Shown: positions 1 to 10,190 of the stretch, piece by piece
How positions within the stretch are numbered: the stretch's first letter is position 1
Layout of the letters: every line of letters begins with the position of its first letter
Assembly: GCA_933228675.1 (NCBI GenBank)
Contig: OW121744.1
Span: 22,266,536 to 22,330,535, forward strand
Direction: 5' to 3'
Source: Stomorhina lunata
Taxonomy: Eukaryota; Arthropoda; Insecta; Diptera; Rhiniidae
DNA: 64,000 nucleotides
Notes under the pieces: generated by a model
What the model saw: only the letters and a program-made list of their open reading frames with translations
Databases searched by the model: none
Told to the model about the DNA's origin: nothing
Program-made: the position numbers and the translations under genes

Positions 1-69
1 ACGTTTACACACGTAGGTGACTTGTTACAAGTTGTGTATACGTATTCTTCTGACATGCAAGTAAAAAAA

Positions 70-99
70 TCACTGGCAATCAAAATCGCTTGCCAGTGA
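70..99. repeat. Perfect 10-bp inverted repeat (hairpin)
   Basis: TCACTGGCAA at 70-79 and TTGCCAGTGA at 90-99 are perfect reverse complements around a 10-nt loop. The surrounding 1-632 is AT-rich, with two GTGTAAATGC copies near 168-190 and no convincing ORF. It could be a transposon end or a chance hairpin; no family is recognised. Confidence 0.6.
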
Positions 100-632
100 G
101 CCTACAACTTGCAGAAGTGTGGTTGTGTTAGTAAAAAAATATAAATGTATTGAGCTTGCACTTGCATGTGTAAATGCCGTGTAAATGCAGACCACCTAAA
201 ATGGAATACAAGATATATTTATAAAAATTTTATTTATTTTGATTACTATCCAATAATTTTGATATAGAATAGAATATAAGGAAAATAAGTTTTGATAATC
301 TAGTTCCCAGAAGTCTATTTGTCTAATGGTGGCTATAGCTTGCGAAAACAAACGCTCGCTTGGCACAGAAGTGGCAACGATATAAATGTTTGGGGAACAA
401 AGATTTCATATCCTCCCAAATCTGAGGTGTCACCTTTTGCTGGTGTAACAGGAGATGAGAAGTACATCTGTATTTCCGTTTCACTAATAGTTTTTTTTTT
501 AAAGCTTTAGATGATATTGAAACCATAAACATACACATGTGTTTAAGTTAGTAAAGCAAAAATTAAATTAAATTCAAAAAACCTAAAATAAATAAACAAA
601 TCTTGTATGAACAATGTTTACAGCTCGGAAGG

Positions 633-839
633 TCGATGTATCGCCGAAGTATCGTCTTCGATAAATCGATGTTTCTGTAACATCGATGTATTGTATGCAT
701 AACTTCTTATTACGGTAGTCGAAGTCGTATCTTCGACTACGACAGTTAGTACTAAATTAATGAAATTGTGTTGATGATTTCTTATATCTAGTACTAACTG
801 TCGTAGACGAAGATGTGACTTCGACAATCGTAATAAGAA
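633..839. repeat. Fold-back element with three nested or adjacent hairpins (MITE-like)
   Basis: The arms 704-754 and 789-839 are 51 nt each and reverse-complementary with about six mismatches, separated by a 34-nt loop. Just upstream, 633-649 pairs with 656-669 (core CGAAG/CTTCG), and 665-673 pairs perfectly with 679-687 (ATCGATGTT/AACATCGAT). The last two hairpins share bases 665-669, so they cannot form together. GC content is higher than in the surroundings. Long terminal arms and no coding capacity fit a fold-back or MITE-type element. No target-site duplication could be assigned. Confidence 0.55.
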
Positions 840-1149
840 TGATTATATCAAAAAATCCTATAAAGGTGGGCAAATTTAAATTTAGGAAGATAATTGGTTT
901 AAAAGCATATGTCCTTAAAAATCCAGTTTAATTGAAACCAATTTCACAAAATTTTGAACCATATTTGCAACAAAGCGTCGCTAAGTGATACTCAGTGGAG
1001 AAATATTCAATGCTGCCAAAATGAAGCCCTAAGAAATATAAAAGGCTGCCTACAAATGACTTTACTAGATCATCTTAATTAGGAAACAAAGATCCTTCTA
1101 GTAAAGGAACACAACATTATGCTATCTCAGCAGTTCCTTTTGTTATGTC

Positions 1150-1500
1150 ATCGGAGAAATCATTCAAACAGTTGGCATCATCCCCGAAGCATGTCAGAAA
1201 AGATATATAATTCCCCGATAACATTCCAATTGAAACAAAGGGTACTTCTCTCAGACAAGGAGCTGCATCCGATTCTATTTTTAGACTCAATGAAAGAGAC
1301 CTACGATTTAACGCCGGCTCCGAGTGACAAATGCATTAGTTAGAGAAGTTTAACATAGCCTAATACTCAATAATTAGTGACCAGTTGGGTTATGAGGTGA
1401 ACCGCTTTTTTGAAAATTTATTTTTTCAAGAGTGCCTGGGATCGAATTTGACATCAGGTATGCTAGGCGGATGACAAACCTGCTATACCACGTCGATTCG
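1150..1500 (-). mobile_element. tRNA-derived SINE (degenerate)
   Basis: Read on the minus strand, the right end carries RNA polymerase III internal promoter boxes. The A box is TGGTATAGCAGG (complement of 1479-1490) and the B-box-like AAATTCGATCCC is the complement of 1438-1449, about 41 nt downstream as in a tRNA. The body (lower coordinates) contains a stretch around 1290-1335 (complement of CCTACGATTTAACGCCGGCT) that resembles dispersed SINE-like elements I remember from other flies; that resemblance is from memory and untested. The left limit is approximate. A short plus-strand ORF across 1119-1343 lies inside the element and is not considered a gene. Confidence 0.55.
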
Positions 1501-3380
1501 CCGTGTATAAGGATATCATACTAAAACATGTTCTTGATCCTTTGATCATCAAACAACATTCATAAAGACGCCGCGATTTCAGGTTATCGCATGCATGTTG
1601 TTTTAGGAGGTCGGCCACCGCCCATAGAAGAATCAGTTGTTTGTGGTTTGTTCGTGTAAATCCGGCTTTTCAAATAACATTATTTTGCGGCGTTAAATCC
1701 CAAGAACTAGACGGTCAAATCAAGAAATTACGTGAAATTTCTCATGCAATAACTGTATTGTTTGGCCGACCGAGTGGTTTGCGGCTCCAAATATCCCAGA
1801 TGTCAAAATTAGTTGTTTTGGTAACACCTTTACTTATTTTCGAAACAATAAGGGCGATGACGACGACTCACCACAAACCGTACTATACGGTAACTTTCTG
1901 TGGGTGTAATTTTTCGAGTATTGTTTGTGGTTTTTGTGAGCCCCATATGTGACAATTTTTATCTGTTTTCGAAATAGCCAAATGAAAATAGCACTGATCT
2001 TGTTAAAAATGTTTTGTTTTCGTTAAGTTTTTCAAACAGCCAATTCACAAATGTTCGAACCATGGAGTGTAACGTTCAATGGCTAAAATTTTATAACATT
2101 TTACTAATTAAATGTCAAAGAATGACAATCCAATACCTGACATTTCTTCATTTGACACCAAATTTACTTACTGACCTCAAATTTACCCAACTTTTAGCTG
2201 TTAGCAAACAAATATTTAGGTACTTTTTAGAAATTATAGAGACCATCTCTGGCATCTAATAGAAAACAATAATAAATAAAAGTTTTACCATTGCGAAGAC
2301 AAAGAGGGGACAACTTACAAATAAGGAAGTGGAAAATCAATTGATGATTTAGTCAATCGTATTATTATTTTATTCTTATGGCTTTTTACACTTTCCAAAG
2401 TCACAATTATACACTTATGCCAACAAACTCAATGCTAATAAAACTATTTTATTTATAGTTCTTATTATTTTTCACCTTTAACCACAACATTTGAGATTAA
2501 ATTACAAGAAAACCAAAGAAATTCTTTTAAAACTTCATTTTTAAAGAGTAGAGGCAAAAACGCCACGCATTTGATTTTTGCTTTATTATTCACTTTATAC
2601 TAAATAAATTCGTAGTTCCTTAATTATTGCAAATCATTTTCTTTATGCACAAAAAGTTTTTTTTGCGTTATATTTTTTCCAAAAACGAAACTTGATTACT
2701 TTTGTTGAAATGTTTTCACCTCAATTAATTTACCTTTTATCTTTAATTATAATTCGTAATACGATATTTGTTGGTATAAAAAAGTTATTATTTATTTGTT
2801 TTTATTATATTTTGATTTTATTCGCGTCAAACATTTTTCTATTTCTATTGTTTGTGTTAAAATAGTAAAAAAATGAAATTGTGAAACATATGTCTCAAAC
2901 AGTGTTGCCAACTTTGGTAAGCAAAAAATCGTTAGCAGAAAAAATCTCTGGAATCTAGCTGACATCATTTCTAACCGTTATTTAATTAGACTGTGATATT
3001 TTTGATTTGACTGTGATTTTTTATTTCGAATAGAAAATAGGTAGAGATGCTTTTAAAGTTTTGTTTAGAAAAAATTCAGTTATTAACATTCACAATTTTT
3101 CTTCATATATTCAGAAAAAGTTCAAAAAAATATCATAGTTAACATCACTGCTTTTTCGTACACTCTCTTTTAATAACAGCTATTTCTAATTAGCAGCCAC
3201 AGTTGCAGTTCTTTAGTAGCAACAATTCTTACAATGTTTACAACTGTGTATGATTTTAATAATCATTCACAATTAGAAAATATGTATGAAAGGGATTAAG
3301 AAAACTACTTAGTCGAGACAATTACCAAAAAGTAACGGCTTTAGTGTTTTGAAATTTTAAAACGTAGAAAACTTATTCAA
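1501..3380. other. Non-array DNA, no convincing gene
   Basis: The stretch 1560-1960 is less AT-rich than its surroundings and stays open for about 100 codons on the plus strand (1641-1952), but only from a TTG. It has no signal peptide, no recognisable domain and no obvious splice structure. It could be a decayed exon or transposon remnant. From about 1960 to 3380 the sequence is AT-rich with no supportable gene, RNA or terminal repeats. Confidence 0.5.
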
Positions 3381-5239
3381 TTTGAAAGCTTTCTTTAAAA
3401 AATTGTTATCTTAAAATTTTTCATACAAAAAAATTCCATATATGCAATTTTCCCTTTAGAAAAATTTTTGTTTCAAAAAAATTTCGAACAAATAAAATTT
3501 TGTATACAATAATTTTGCTATTGAAAAGTTCTTAAATTTCCATTTTTAAATTAACGTTTTAAAAATTTTGTTTAATATAAAATAAATATTTTTAAAGAAG
3601 AAATTTTTATATAGAATTCATTTTTAAAAATTTTTCGTAAAAAAAAAAAATTTTTTTTAAATTTTCTTACAGCAAAATTTACGTTTTTTGAGATTTTTCT
3701 TATAGAAAAAGTTTCGTTTTTAATTTTTTTAAATTCAGTTTTAAATTTTTTTCCAATAAAAAACTTTAGGTTTTTTCTTATAGAAAAATTTTCTTTTCTT
3801 ATAGAAAAATTTTCGTTTTTAAAGTTTTTCTTTAAAATAATAGGTTTTAAAAATGTTCGTTCTTAAATTTTTTTTATAGAAAAATTTTCGTTTTTTAAAT
3901 TTTTCTTAAAAATTTTTCTAATCGAAAAACTTTTCAATCGAAAAATTTTTCTTAAAGAAAAAATTTCTGTTTTAATATTTTTCTTAAAGAATAATTTTTA
4001 TTTTAAAATTATTCTAAAAGAAAAATTTTCGGGTTTAAAATTTTTCTTAAAGAAAAATTTTCAGTTTTAAAATTTTTCTTAAAGACAAATTTTCGGTTTT
4101 AATATTTTTCTTAAAGAAAAATTGTAGTTTTTAAAATTTTTCTTAAAGAAAATTTACGGTTTTAAAATTCTAATCGAAAAAGTTTTCTATAGAAAAATTT
4201 TTTAATCGAAATATTTTCTATAGAAAAATTTTTTAATCGAACAATTTTTTATAGAAAAATTTTTTAATCGAAAAATTATTTATAGAAAAATTTTTAAATC
4301 ATAAAATCTTTTAGTTTTGAAAAATTTTCGTTCATAAAATTTTTCTTATAGAAAAACTTTTGGTTTTAAAATTTTTCTTAAAGAAAAATTTTCGGTTTTA
4401 TAACTTTTCTTAAAGAAAAGTTTTAGGTTTTAAAATTTTTCTAATCGAAAAATTTTTCAATCGAAAAATTTTCTATAGAAAAATTTTTAAATCATCAAAT
4501 TTTTTAGTTTTGAAAAATTTTCGTTCATAAAATTTTTCTTATAGAAAAATTTTCGTTTTTAAAATTTTTTTTAAATAAAAATTATCGATTTAATCGAAAA
4601 ATTTTTCAATCGAAAAATTTTCTATAGAAAAATTTTATATCGAAATATTTTGTATAGAAAAATTTTTAAATCAAAAAATTTTATATTGAACAAATTTTCA
4701 ATCGAAATATTTTTTATAGAAAATTTTTTTAATCGAAAAATTTGTTCTATAGAAAAATTATTAAATCATAAAATTTTTTAGTTTTGAAAATTTTTCGTTC
4801 ATAAAATTTTTCTCATAGAAAAATTTTTGTTTTTAAAAATTTCTCTTAAAAAAAAATTATCGATTTTAAAATTTTTCTTAGAAAAATTTTAAATCGAAAT
4901 ATTTTGTATAGAAAAATTTTTTAATCAAAAAGTTTTCTATAGAAAAAATTTTCAATCGAAATATTTTTTATAGAAAATTTTTTTAATCGAAAAATTTTTT
5001 ATAGAAAAATTTTTAAATCACAAAATTTTTTAGTTTTGAATAATTTTTAAAATTTTCTTATAGAAAATTTTTTCGGTTTTAAAATATTTTGAAGAAAAAT
5101 TATTGGTTCCATAATTTTTCTTATAGAAAAATTTTCGGTTTTAAAGTTTTTCTTAAAGAATAATTTTCGGTTTGAAAATTTTATTTAAAGAAATATTTTC
5201 GGTTTTAAAATTTTGAATAATTTTTCTTAAAAAAAATTT
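3381..5239. repeat. Degenerate ~32-bp minisatellite array
   Basis: Imperfect units of the type TTTTTCTTAAAGAAAAATTT followed by TCGGTTTTAAAA, with patches carrying the CTATAGAAAAATTTT core and ATCGAAAAATTTT halves (about 4170-5010). Units vary strongly in length and sequence, so this is one of the older or less homogenised arrays. No coding capacity. Confidence 0.85.
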
Positions 5240-5439
5240 TTGTTAAAAACTCGCGATACCCTACTTTTTTATCACTTGATTCTCAAATTAAGAAATTGTC
5301 AAAATTTTATATCTTATCTCAAAAATGTTGCATTATCTTCAATGCAGCAACAAAAAATGGAAGTAGAAAAAATGAAAACAGAACAAAATAATTACAATTT
5401 AGATACAAATTCCCTTACATTTTAGCCGATAAGTTTAAG

Positions 5440-5472
5440 TATTTAAACAGTTGACTGTTTCAGTCAATATCA
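5440..5472 (+). promoter_or_regulatory. Core promoter of the 5495 gene
   Basis: A TATA-like TATTTAAA lies at 5440-5447. Two arthropod initiator-like sites follow: TTCAGTC (A at 5462) and TCACATT (A at 5472). The second puts the TATA box about 32 nt upstream of the start and would give a 5' leader of about 23 nt. This compact layout is usual for small, highly expressed fly secretory genes. Start-site mapping is not possible from sequence alone. Confidence 0.5.
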
Positions 5473-5494
5473 CATTGAAAAACCTTTACCCAAA

Positions 5495-5857
5495 ATGAAG
5501 TTCTTCATCGTTTTGTGTTTAATTTCTCTCTGGGCGTTGGCCTATTCTCAGCCTCTGTTCGATCAGGTTCAACAGCTAAATGTTCCGTTGCCGCCATTGA
5601 ACAGTAAACCAAATAGACCTTCTGTCTCGAAACCTCAAGGTCTCAGACCACCTGTAAAACAACCCACTAGGGAGTTAAACAGTTCACCTGTACAGGAGAA
5701 ACCCCATCCACCCATAGAAGAGCAGCCCCATCCACCAATGGCAACAGAGGTCGAGATTCCGGCTCCAGTAGAGGAAATTCAAAATCAAAAACCAAAACCA
5801 GAACCAGAAGTGGATTATTTCAATGGCAAAGTAGTACCGACACCAAAATATACTTAA
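5495..5857 (+). CDS. Small secreted proline-rich protein (120 aa)
   Basis: Intronless ORF starting at ATG 5495 in a good insect context (CAAA before ATG). Residues 1-18 form a classical signal peptide: Lys2, a hydrophobic core FFIVLCLISLWALA, and a likely cut after AYS before Gln19. The mature part (about 102 residues) is rich in Pro, Glu, Gln and Lys and has no cysteine. It contains a doubled PHPP motif (70-73 and 78-81), an N-glycosylation sequon at Asn62, and an acidic KPKPEPEVDYF segment near 99-109. No enzymatic domain is visible and the chain is probably disordered. TATA/initiator elements sit just upstream and AATAAA 28 nt past the stop, so this is a complete gene unit. Codon use and GC clearly exceed the flanking arrays. 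Accessory-gland, salivary or cuticle-associated secretion are all possible; I do not recognise the family. Confidence 0.85.
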   Translation: MKFFIVLCLISLWALAYSQPLFDQVQQLNVPLPPLNSKPNRPSVSKPQGLRPPVKQPTRELNSSPVQEKPHPPIEEQPHPPMATEVEIPAPVEEIQNQKPKPEPEVDYFNGKVVPTPKYT

Positions 5858-5884
5858 AATTAAAGTTAAAGGAGTTATTTTAAA

Positions 5885-5890
5885 AATAAA
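5885..5890 (+). terminator. Polyadenylation signal of the 5495 gene
   Basis: Canonical AATAAA 28 nt after the TAA stop, followed by A/T-rich sequence before the next minisatellite array begins at about 5920. This implies a very short 3' UTR. Confidence 0.7.
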
Positions 5891-5919
5891 AACAAAATTT
5901 AATATAAAATGAAACATAT

Positions 5920-7500
5920 CGAAAAATTTTTTTAAACATTTTTATATCAAAAAATTTTTAATATAAACATTTTTTTATATAAAAAAACTTGGATAGAAAA
6001 TTTTTCTGTAGAAAAATTTCTATACAAAAATTTTTTATCGAAAAATTTTCTATAGAAATATTTTTCATCGAAAAATTTTCTGTTAAAAAAATTTTCTATA
6101 GAAAAATTTTTTTACCGAAAAATTTTCTATAGAAAAATTTTTTTACCGAAAAATTTTCTATAGAAAAATTTTTTTACCGAAAAATTTTCTATAGAAAAAT
6201 TTTTTTACCGAAAAATTTTCTATAGAAAAATTTTTTTACCGAAAAATTTTCTATAGAAAAATTTTTTTACCGAAAAATTTTCTATAGAAAAATTTTTTTA
6301 CCGAAAAATTTTCTATAGAAAAATTTTTTTACCGAAAAATTTTCTATAGAAAAATTTTTTTACCGAAAAATTTTCTATAGAAAAATTTTTTTACCGAAAA
6401 ATTTTCTATAGAAAAATTTTTTTACCGAAAAATTTTCTATAGAAAAATTTTTTTACCGAAAAATTTTCTATAGAAAAATTTTTTTACCGAAAAATTTTCT
6501 ATAGAAAAATTTTTTTACCGAAAAATTTTCTATAGAAAAATTTTTTTACCGAAAAATTTTCTGTAGAAAAATTTTTTACCGAAAAATTTTCTGTAGAAAA
6601 ATTTTTTACCGAAAAATTTTCTATAGAAAAATTTTTTTACCGAAAAATTTTCTATAGAAAAATTTTTTTACCGAAAAATTTTCTATAGAAAAATGTTTAC
6701 ATAAAAATTTTCTATAGAAAATTTTTTTTACCGAAAAATTTTCTATAGAAAAATTTTTTTACCGAAAAATTTTCTATAGAAAAATTTTTTTACCGAAAAA
6801 TTTTCTATAGAAAAAGTTTTATTTTAAAAAATTTGGTATAGAAAAATTTTAATATCGAAAAATTTTTTATAGAAAAATTCTTTTAAAGTAAAATTTTTCA
6901 TCGAAAAAATTGTTTTATCAAAAAATTTTCTATGAAAAATTTTCTATAGAAAAATTAAAAAAAAAAAAAAATTTTTAAATTTGTATAGAAAAATTTTTAT
7001 AAAGAAAAATTTTCTTTGAAAATTTTTTTTTACCGACAAATTTTCTATAGAAGAATTTTTATATCGATAAATGTTTACATTAATTTTCTGTTCAAAATTT
7101 TTTATATTGAAAAATTCTTTTTATCGAAAAATTTTGTATAGAAAATTTATTTTATCGAAAAATTTTCTGTTGAAAAATTTTTATTTCGTAAAATTTTCTA
7201 TAGAAACATTTTTTTATCGAAAAATTTTCTATGGAATTTTTTTTTTATCGAAAAATTTTATATAGAAATATTTTCTTATTTTTTATTGAACAATTTTTTA
7301 TTTCCTATAAAAATAGTTTATCTAAAAATTTTCCACAGAAAATTTTTTTATCGAAAAAATTTTTTTCGAAAAATTTTCTATAGAAAAATTTTTTGTTAAA
7401 AATTTGTATATAAAAAAATTTGGATAGAAAAATTTTCATATCGAAAAATTTTTTATAGAAAAATTTGTTATCAAAAATTTTATTAGAAAAATTTAAAAAA
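5920..7500. repeat. 31-bp minisatellite array, TTACCG variant
   Basis: The core at about 6080-6830 is a nearly perfect 31-bp tandem repeat of TTACCGAAAAATTTT plus CTATAGAAAAATTTTT, about 24 units with only single-base variants (for example CTGTAG near 6562 and 6593). Both flanks decay into irregular units, some with ATCG in place of ACCG. The array fills most of the space between the two convergent secreted-protein genes. The same unit variant recurs at about 24.6-25.67 and 30.0-31.55 kb. Confidence 0.95.
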
Positions 7501-7553
7501 CCAAATTTTGACCGAAATAAAAATTTCTAAAACACAATTTTTTTTTCAAAAAT

Positions 7554-7559
7554 TTTATT
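7554..7559 (-). terminator. Polyadenylation signal of the 7575 gene
   Basis: AATAAA on the minus strand (TTTATT on plus) about 16 nt after the TAA stop. It lies almost against the neighbouring repeat array. Confidence 0.6.
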
Positions 7560-7574
7560 TCATCCTCTTAATTT

Positions 7575-7763
7575 TTAAATTAATCCCGTTTGTTGTCCTT
7601 GTGTTTGTGGTAACAAACCATTCACCATTTGTTGTCCATTATTAAGGGCCGTGGAGACAAGACGATCTAGAAGATTTAGGGTTCGATCCACAAAGTATCC
7701 TTGAACATTTTCAAGGCAAAATATAGCGATTGAGAAAAGAGCAGGGAGACCAATAAATCGCAT
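7575..7763 (-). CDS. Small secreted peptide precursor (62 aa)
   Basis: Intronless minus-strand ORF with ATG at 7763-7761. Residues 1-22 look like a signal peptide: Arg2, a hydrophobic stretch up to Phe15/Cys16, and a likely cut after Val-Gln-Gly22. The predicted mature peptide is about 40 residues and has no cysteine. It begins YFVDRTLNLLDRLVSTAL, which could form an amphipathic helix, and ends in a Gln/Gly-rich tail. A TATA-like box lies 34-41 nt upstream of the ATG and AATAAA directly follows the stop, so the unit looks complete. It converges with the proline-rich gene at 5495. I do not recognise the family; small secreted reproductive, salivary or immune peptides of flies have this general form. 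The main doubt is its short length. Confidence 0.7.
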   Translation of the reverse strand: MRFIGLPALFSIAIFCLENVQGYFVDRTLNLLDRLVSTALNNGQQMVNGLLPQTQGQQTGLI

Positions 7764-7774
7764 TGCAAATTAAT

Positions 7775-7804
7775 TGCCCGAAAGATTACTCAAACTATAT
7801 TTAT
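7775..7804 (-). promoter_or_regulatory. Core promoter of the 7575 gene
   Basis: Minus-strand ATAAATAT lies at 7804-7797. A possible initiator GGCAATT has its A at 7775, 29 nt downstream, leaving a leader of about 11 nt. The leader is very short, so the true start may differ. Confidence 0.35.
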
Positions 7805-8100
7805 GTAAGTAATGAACATTTCCGGGGAAGTCTCTACTTTTATTCAGTCAATTCCGGTATTTGTTGTTAAAAATGGTGAAGTTTTATTTTGATAAGATTA
7901 CAAACAATTTTTTACTAAATGTTAAAATATTGTAATTAGAAAGATAACTTCTCGTAGAATAAATTAAAAGATTCTGGGAAAAAATGTTAGATAAAAAATG
8001 TAAATTCAAAATTTTCAAATCAATGAAACTAATGAAAGATGCATCGTTTGGTTTAAAAAGGTCTTTTCTTTATTTTTTACTATTTCAATTAAATTTATTA

Positions 8101-10190
8101 ATTTAAAATTATAATCAAAATTTATTTAAAAACCGAAAATTTTTCTATAAGAAGAATTTTAAAACCGAAAATTTTTCTTTAAAAAAATTTTAAAACCGAT
8201 AACTTTTCGTTGGGAAAAATATTATAAACCGATAATTTACTTAAAAAAATTAAAAAACTGAAAATATTTCTTTAAGAAAAATTTTAAAAGCCGAAAAATT
8301 TTCTTTAAGAAAAATTTTAAAAACCGAAAAATTTTCTTTAAGAAAAATTTTAAAAACCGAAAATTTTTGTATAAGAAAAACTTTAAAACCGAAAATTTTT
8401 CTATAAGAAAAATTTTAAAACCGAAAATTTTTCTATAAGAAAAATTTTAAAACCGAAAATTTTTCTTTAAAAAAATTTTAAAACCGATAACTTTTCGTTG
8501 GGAAAAATATTATAAACCGATAATTTACTTAAAAAAATTAAAAAACTGAAAATATTTCTTTAAGAAAAATTTTAAAAGCCGAAAAATTTTCTTTAAGAAA
8601 AATTTTAAAAACCGAAAAATTTTCTTTAAGAAAAATTTTAAAAACCGAAAATTTTTGTATAAGAAAAACTTTAAAACCGAAAATTTTTCTATAAGAAAAA
8701 TTTTAAAACCGAAAATTTTTCTATAAGAAAAATTTTAAAACCGAAAATTTTTCTATAAGAAAAATTTTAAAACCGAAAATTTTTCTATAAGAAAAATTTT
8801 AAAACCGAAAATTTTTCTATAAGAAAAATTTTAAAACCGAAAATTTTTCTATAAGAAAAATTTTACAACCGAAAATTTTTCTATAAGAAAAATTTTAAAA
8901 CCGAAAATTTTTCTATAAGAAAAATTTTAAAACCGAAAATTTTTCTATAAGAAAAATTTTAAAACCGAAAATTTTTCTATAAGAAAAATTTTAAAACCGA
9001 AAATTTTTCTATAAGAAAAATTTTAAAACTAAAAATTTTTCTATAAGAAAAATTTTAAACCCGAAAATTTTTCTATAAGAAAAATTTTAAAACCGAAAAT
9101 TTTTCTACAAGAAAAATTTTAAAACCGAAAATTTTTCTATAAGAAAAATTTTAAAACCGAAAATTTTTCTATAAGAAAAATTTTAAAACCGAAAATTTTT
9201 CTAAAAGAAAAATTTTAAAACCGAAAATTTTTCTATAAGAAAAATTTTAAAACCGAAAATTTTTCTATAAGAAAAATTTTAAAACCGAAAATTTTTCTAT
9301 AAGAAAAATTTTAAAACCGAAAATTTTTCTATAAGAAAAATTTTAAAACCGAAAATTTTTCTATAAGAAAAATTTTAAAACCGAAAATTTTTCTATAAGA
9401 AAAATTTTAAAACCGAAAATTTTTCTACAAGAAAAATTTTAAAACCGAAAATTTTTCTACAAGAAAAATTTTAAAACCGAAAATTTTTCTATAAGAAAAA
9501 TTTTAAAACCGAAAATTTTTCTACAAGAAAAATTTTAAAACCGAAAATTTTTCTATAAGAAAAATTTTAAAACCGAAAATTTTTCTATAAGAAAAATTTT
9601 AAAACCGAAAATTTTTCTATAAGAAAAATTTTAAAACCGAAAATTTTTCTATAAGAAAAATTTTAAAACCGAAAATTTTTCTACAAGAAAAATTTTAAAA
9701 CCGAAAATTTTTCTATAAGAAAAATTTTAAAACCGAAAATTTTTCTACAAGAAAAATTTTAAAACCGAAAATTTTTCTATAAGAAAAATTTTAAAACCGA
9801 AAATTTTTCTATAAGAAAAATTTTAAAACCAAAAATTTTTCTATAAGAAAAATTTTAAAACCGAAAATTTTTCTATAAGAAAAATTTTAAAACCGAAAAT
9901 TTTTCTATAAGAAAAATTTTAAAGCCGAAAATTTTTCTATAAGAAAAATTTTAAAGCCGAAAATTTTTCTATAAGAAAAATTTTAAAACCGAAAATTTTT
10001 CTATAAGAAAAATTTTAAAACCGAAAATTTTTCTATAAGAAAAATTTTAAAACAGAAAATTTTTCTATAAGAAAAATTTTAAAACCGAAAATTTTTCTAT
10101 AAGAAAAATTTTAAAAACGAAACATTTTTCTATAAGAAATATTTAAAAAAACAAAAAATTTTCTTTTAAAAAAATTCTAAGAATCGAAAT
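8101..10190. repeat. 32-bp minisatellite array, CTATAAG / AACCG variant
   Basis: A 32-bp unit of AAAACCGAAAATTTTT plus CTATAAGAAAAATTTT, near-perfect from about 8690 to 10110, with scattered single-base variants (CTACAAG, AAAGCCG). The central palindrome is broken here: CTATAAG replaces CTATAG. The left part (8101-8690) is less regular and shows a higher-order duplication. Confidence 0.95.
8153..8728. repeat. 288-bp higher-order duplication inside the 32-bp array
   Basis: An irregular block with the marker CGATAACTTTTCGTTGGGAA occurs at about 8198 and again exactly 288 nt later (9 x 32), with the neighbouring irregular units duplicated in the same order. Left copies first differ near 8151 versus 8439 (AAGAAG against AAGAAA). 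The boundaries given are approximate. Confidence 0.8.

Noticed and set aside
1641..1952. 103-codon ORF that loosely recalls a chemoreceptor-like exon
   Set aside because: It starts only at TTG, has no clear splice sites or membrane-segment pattern, and the resemblance is too vague to name.
5240..5425. 61-codon ORF directly upstream of the proline-rich gene
   Set aside because: Non-ATG start at the edge of a repeat array and no domain; the ORF end overlaps the promoter region of the real gene.
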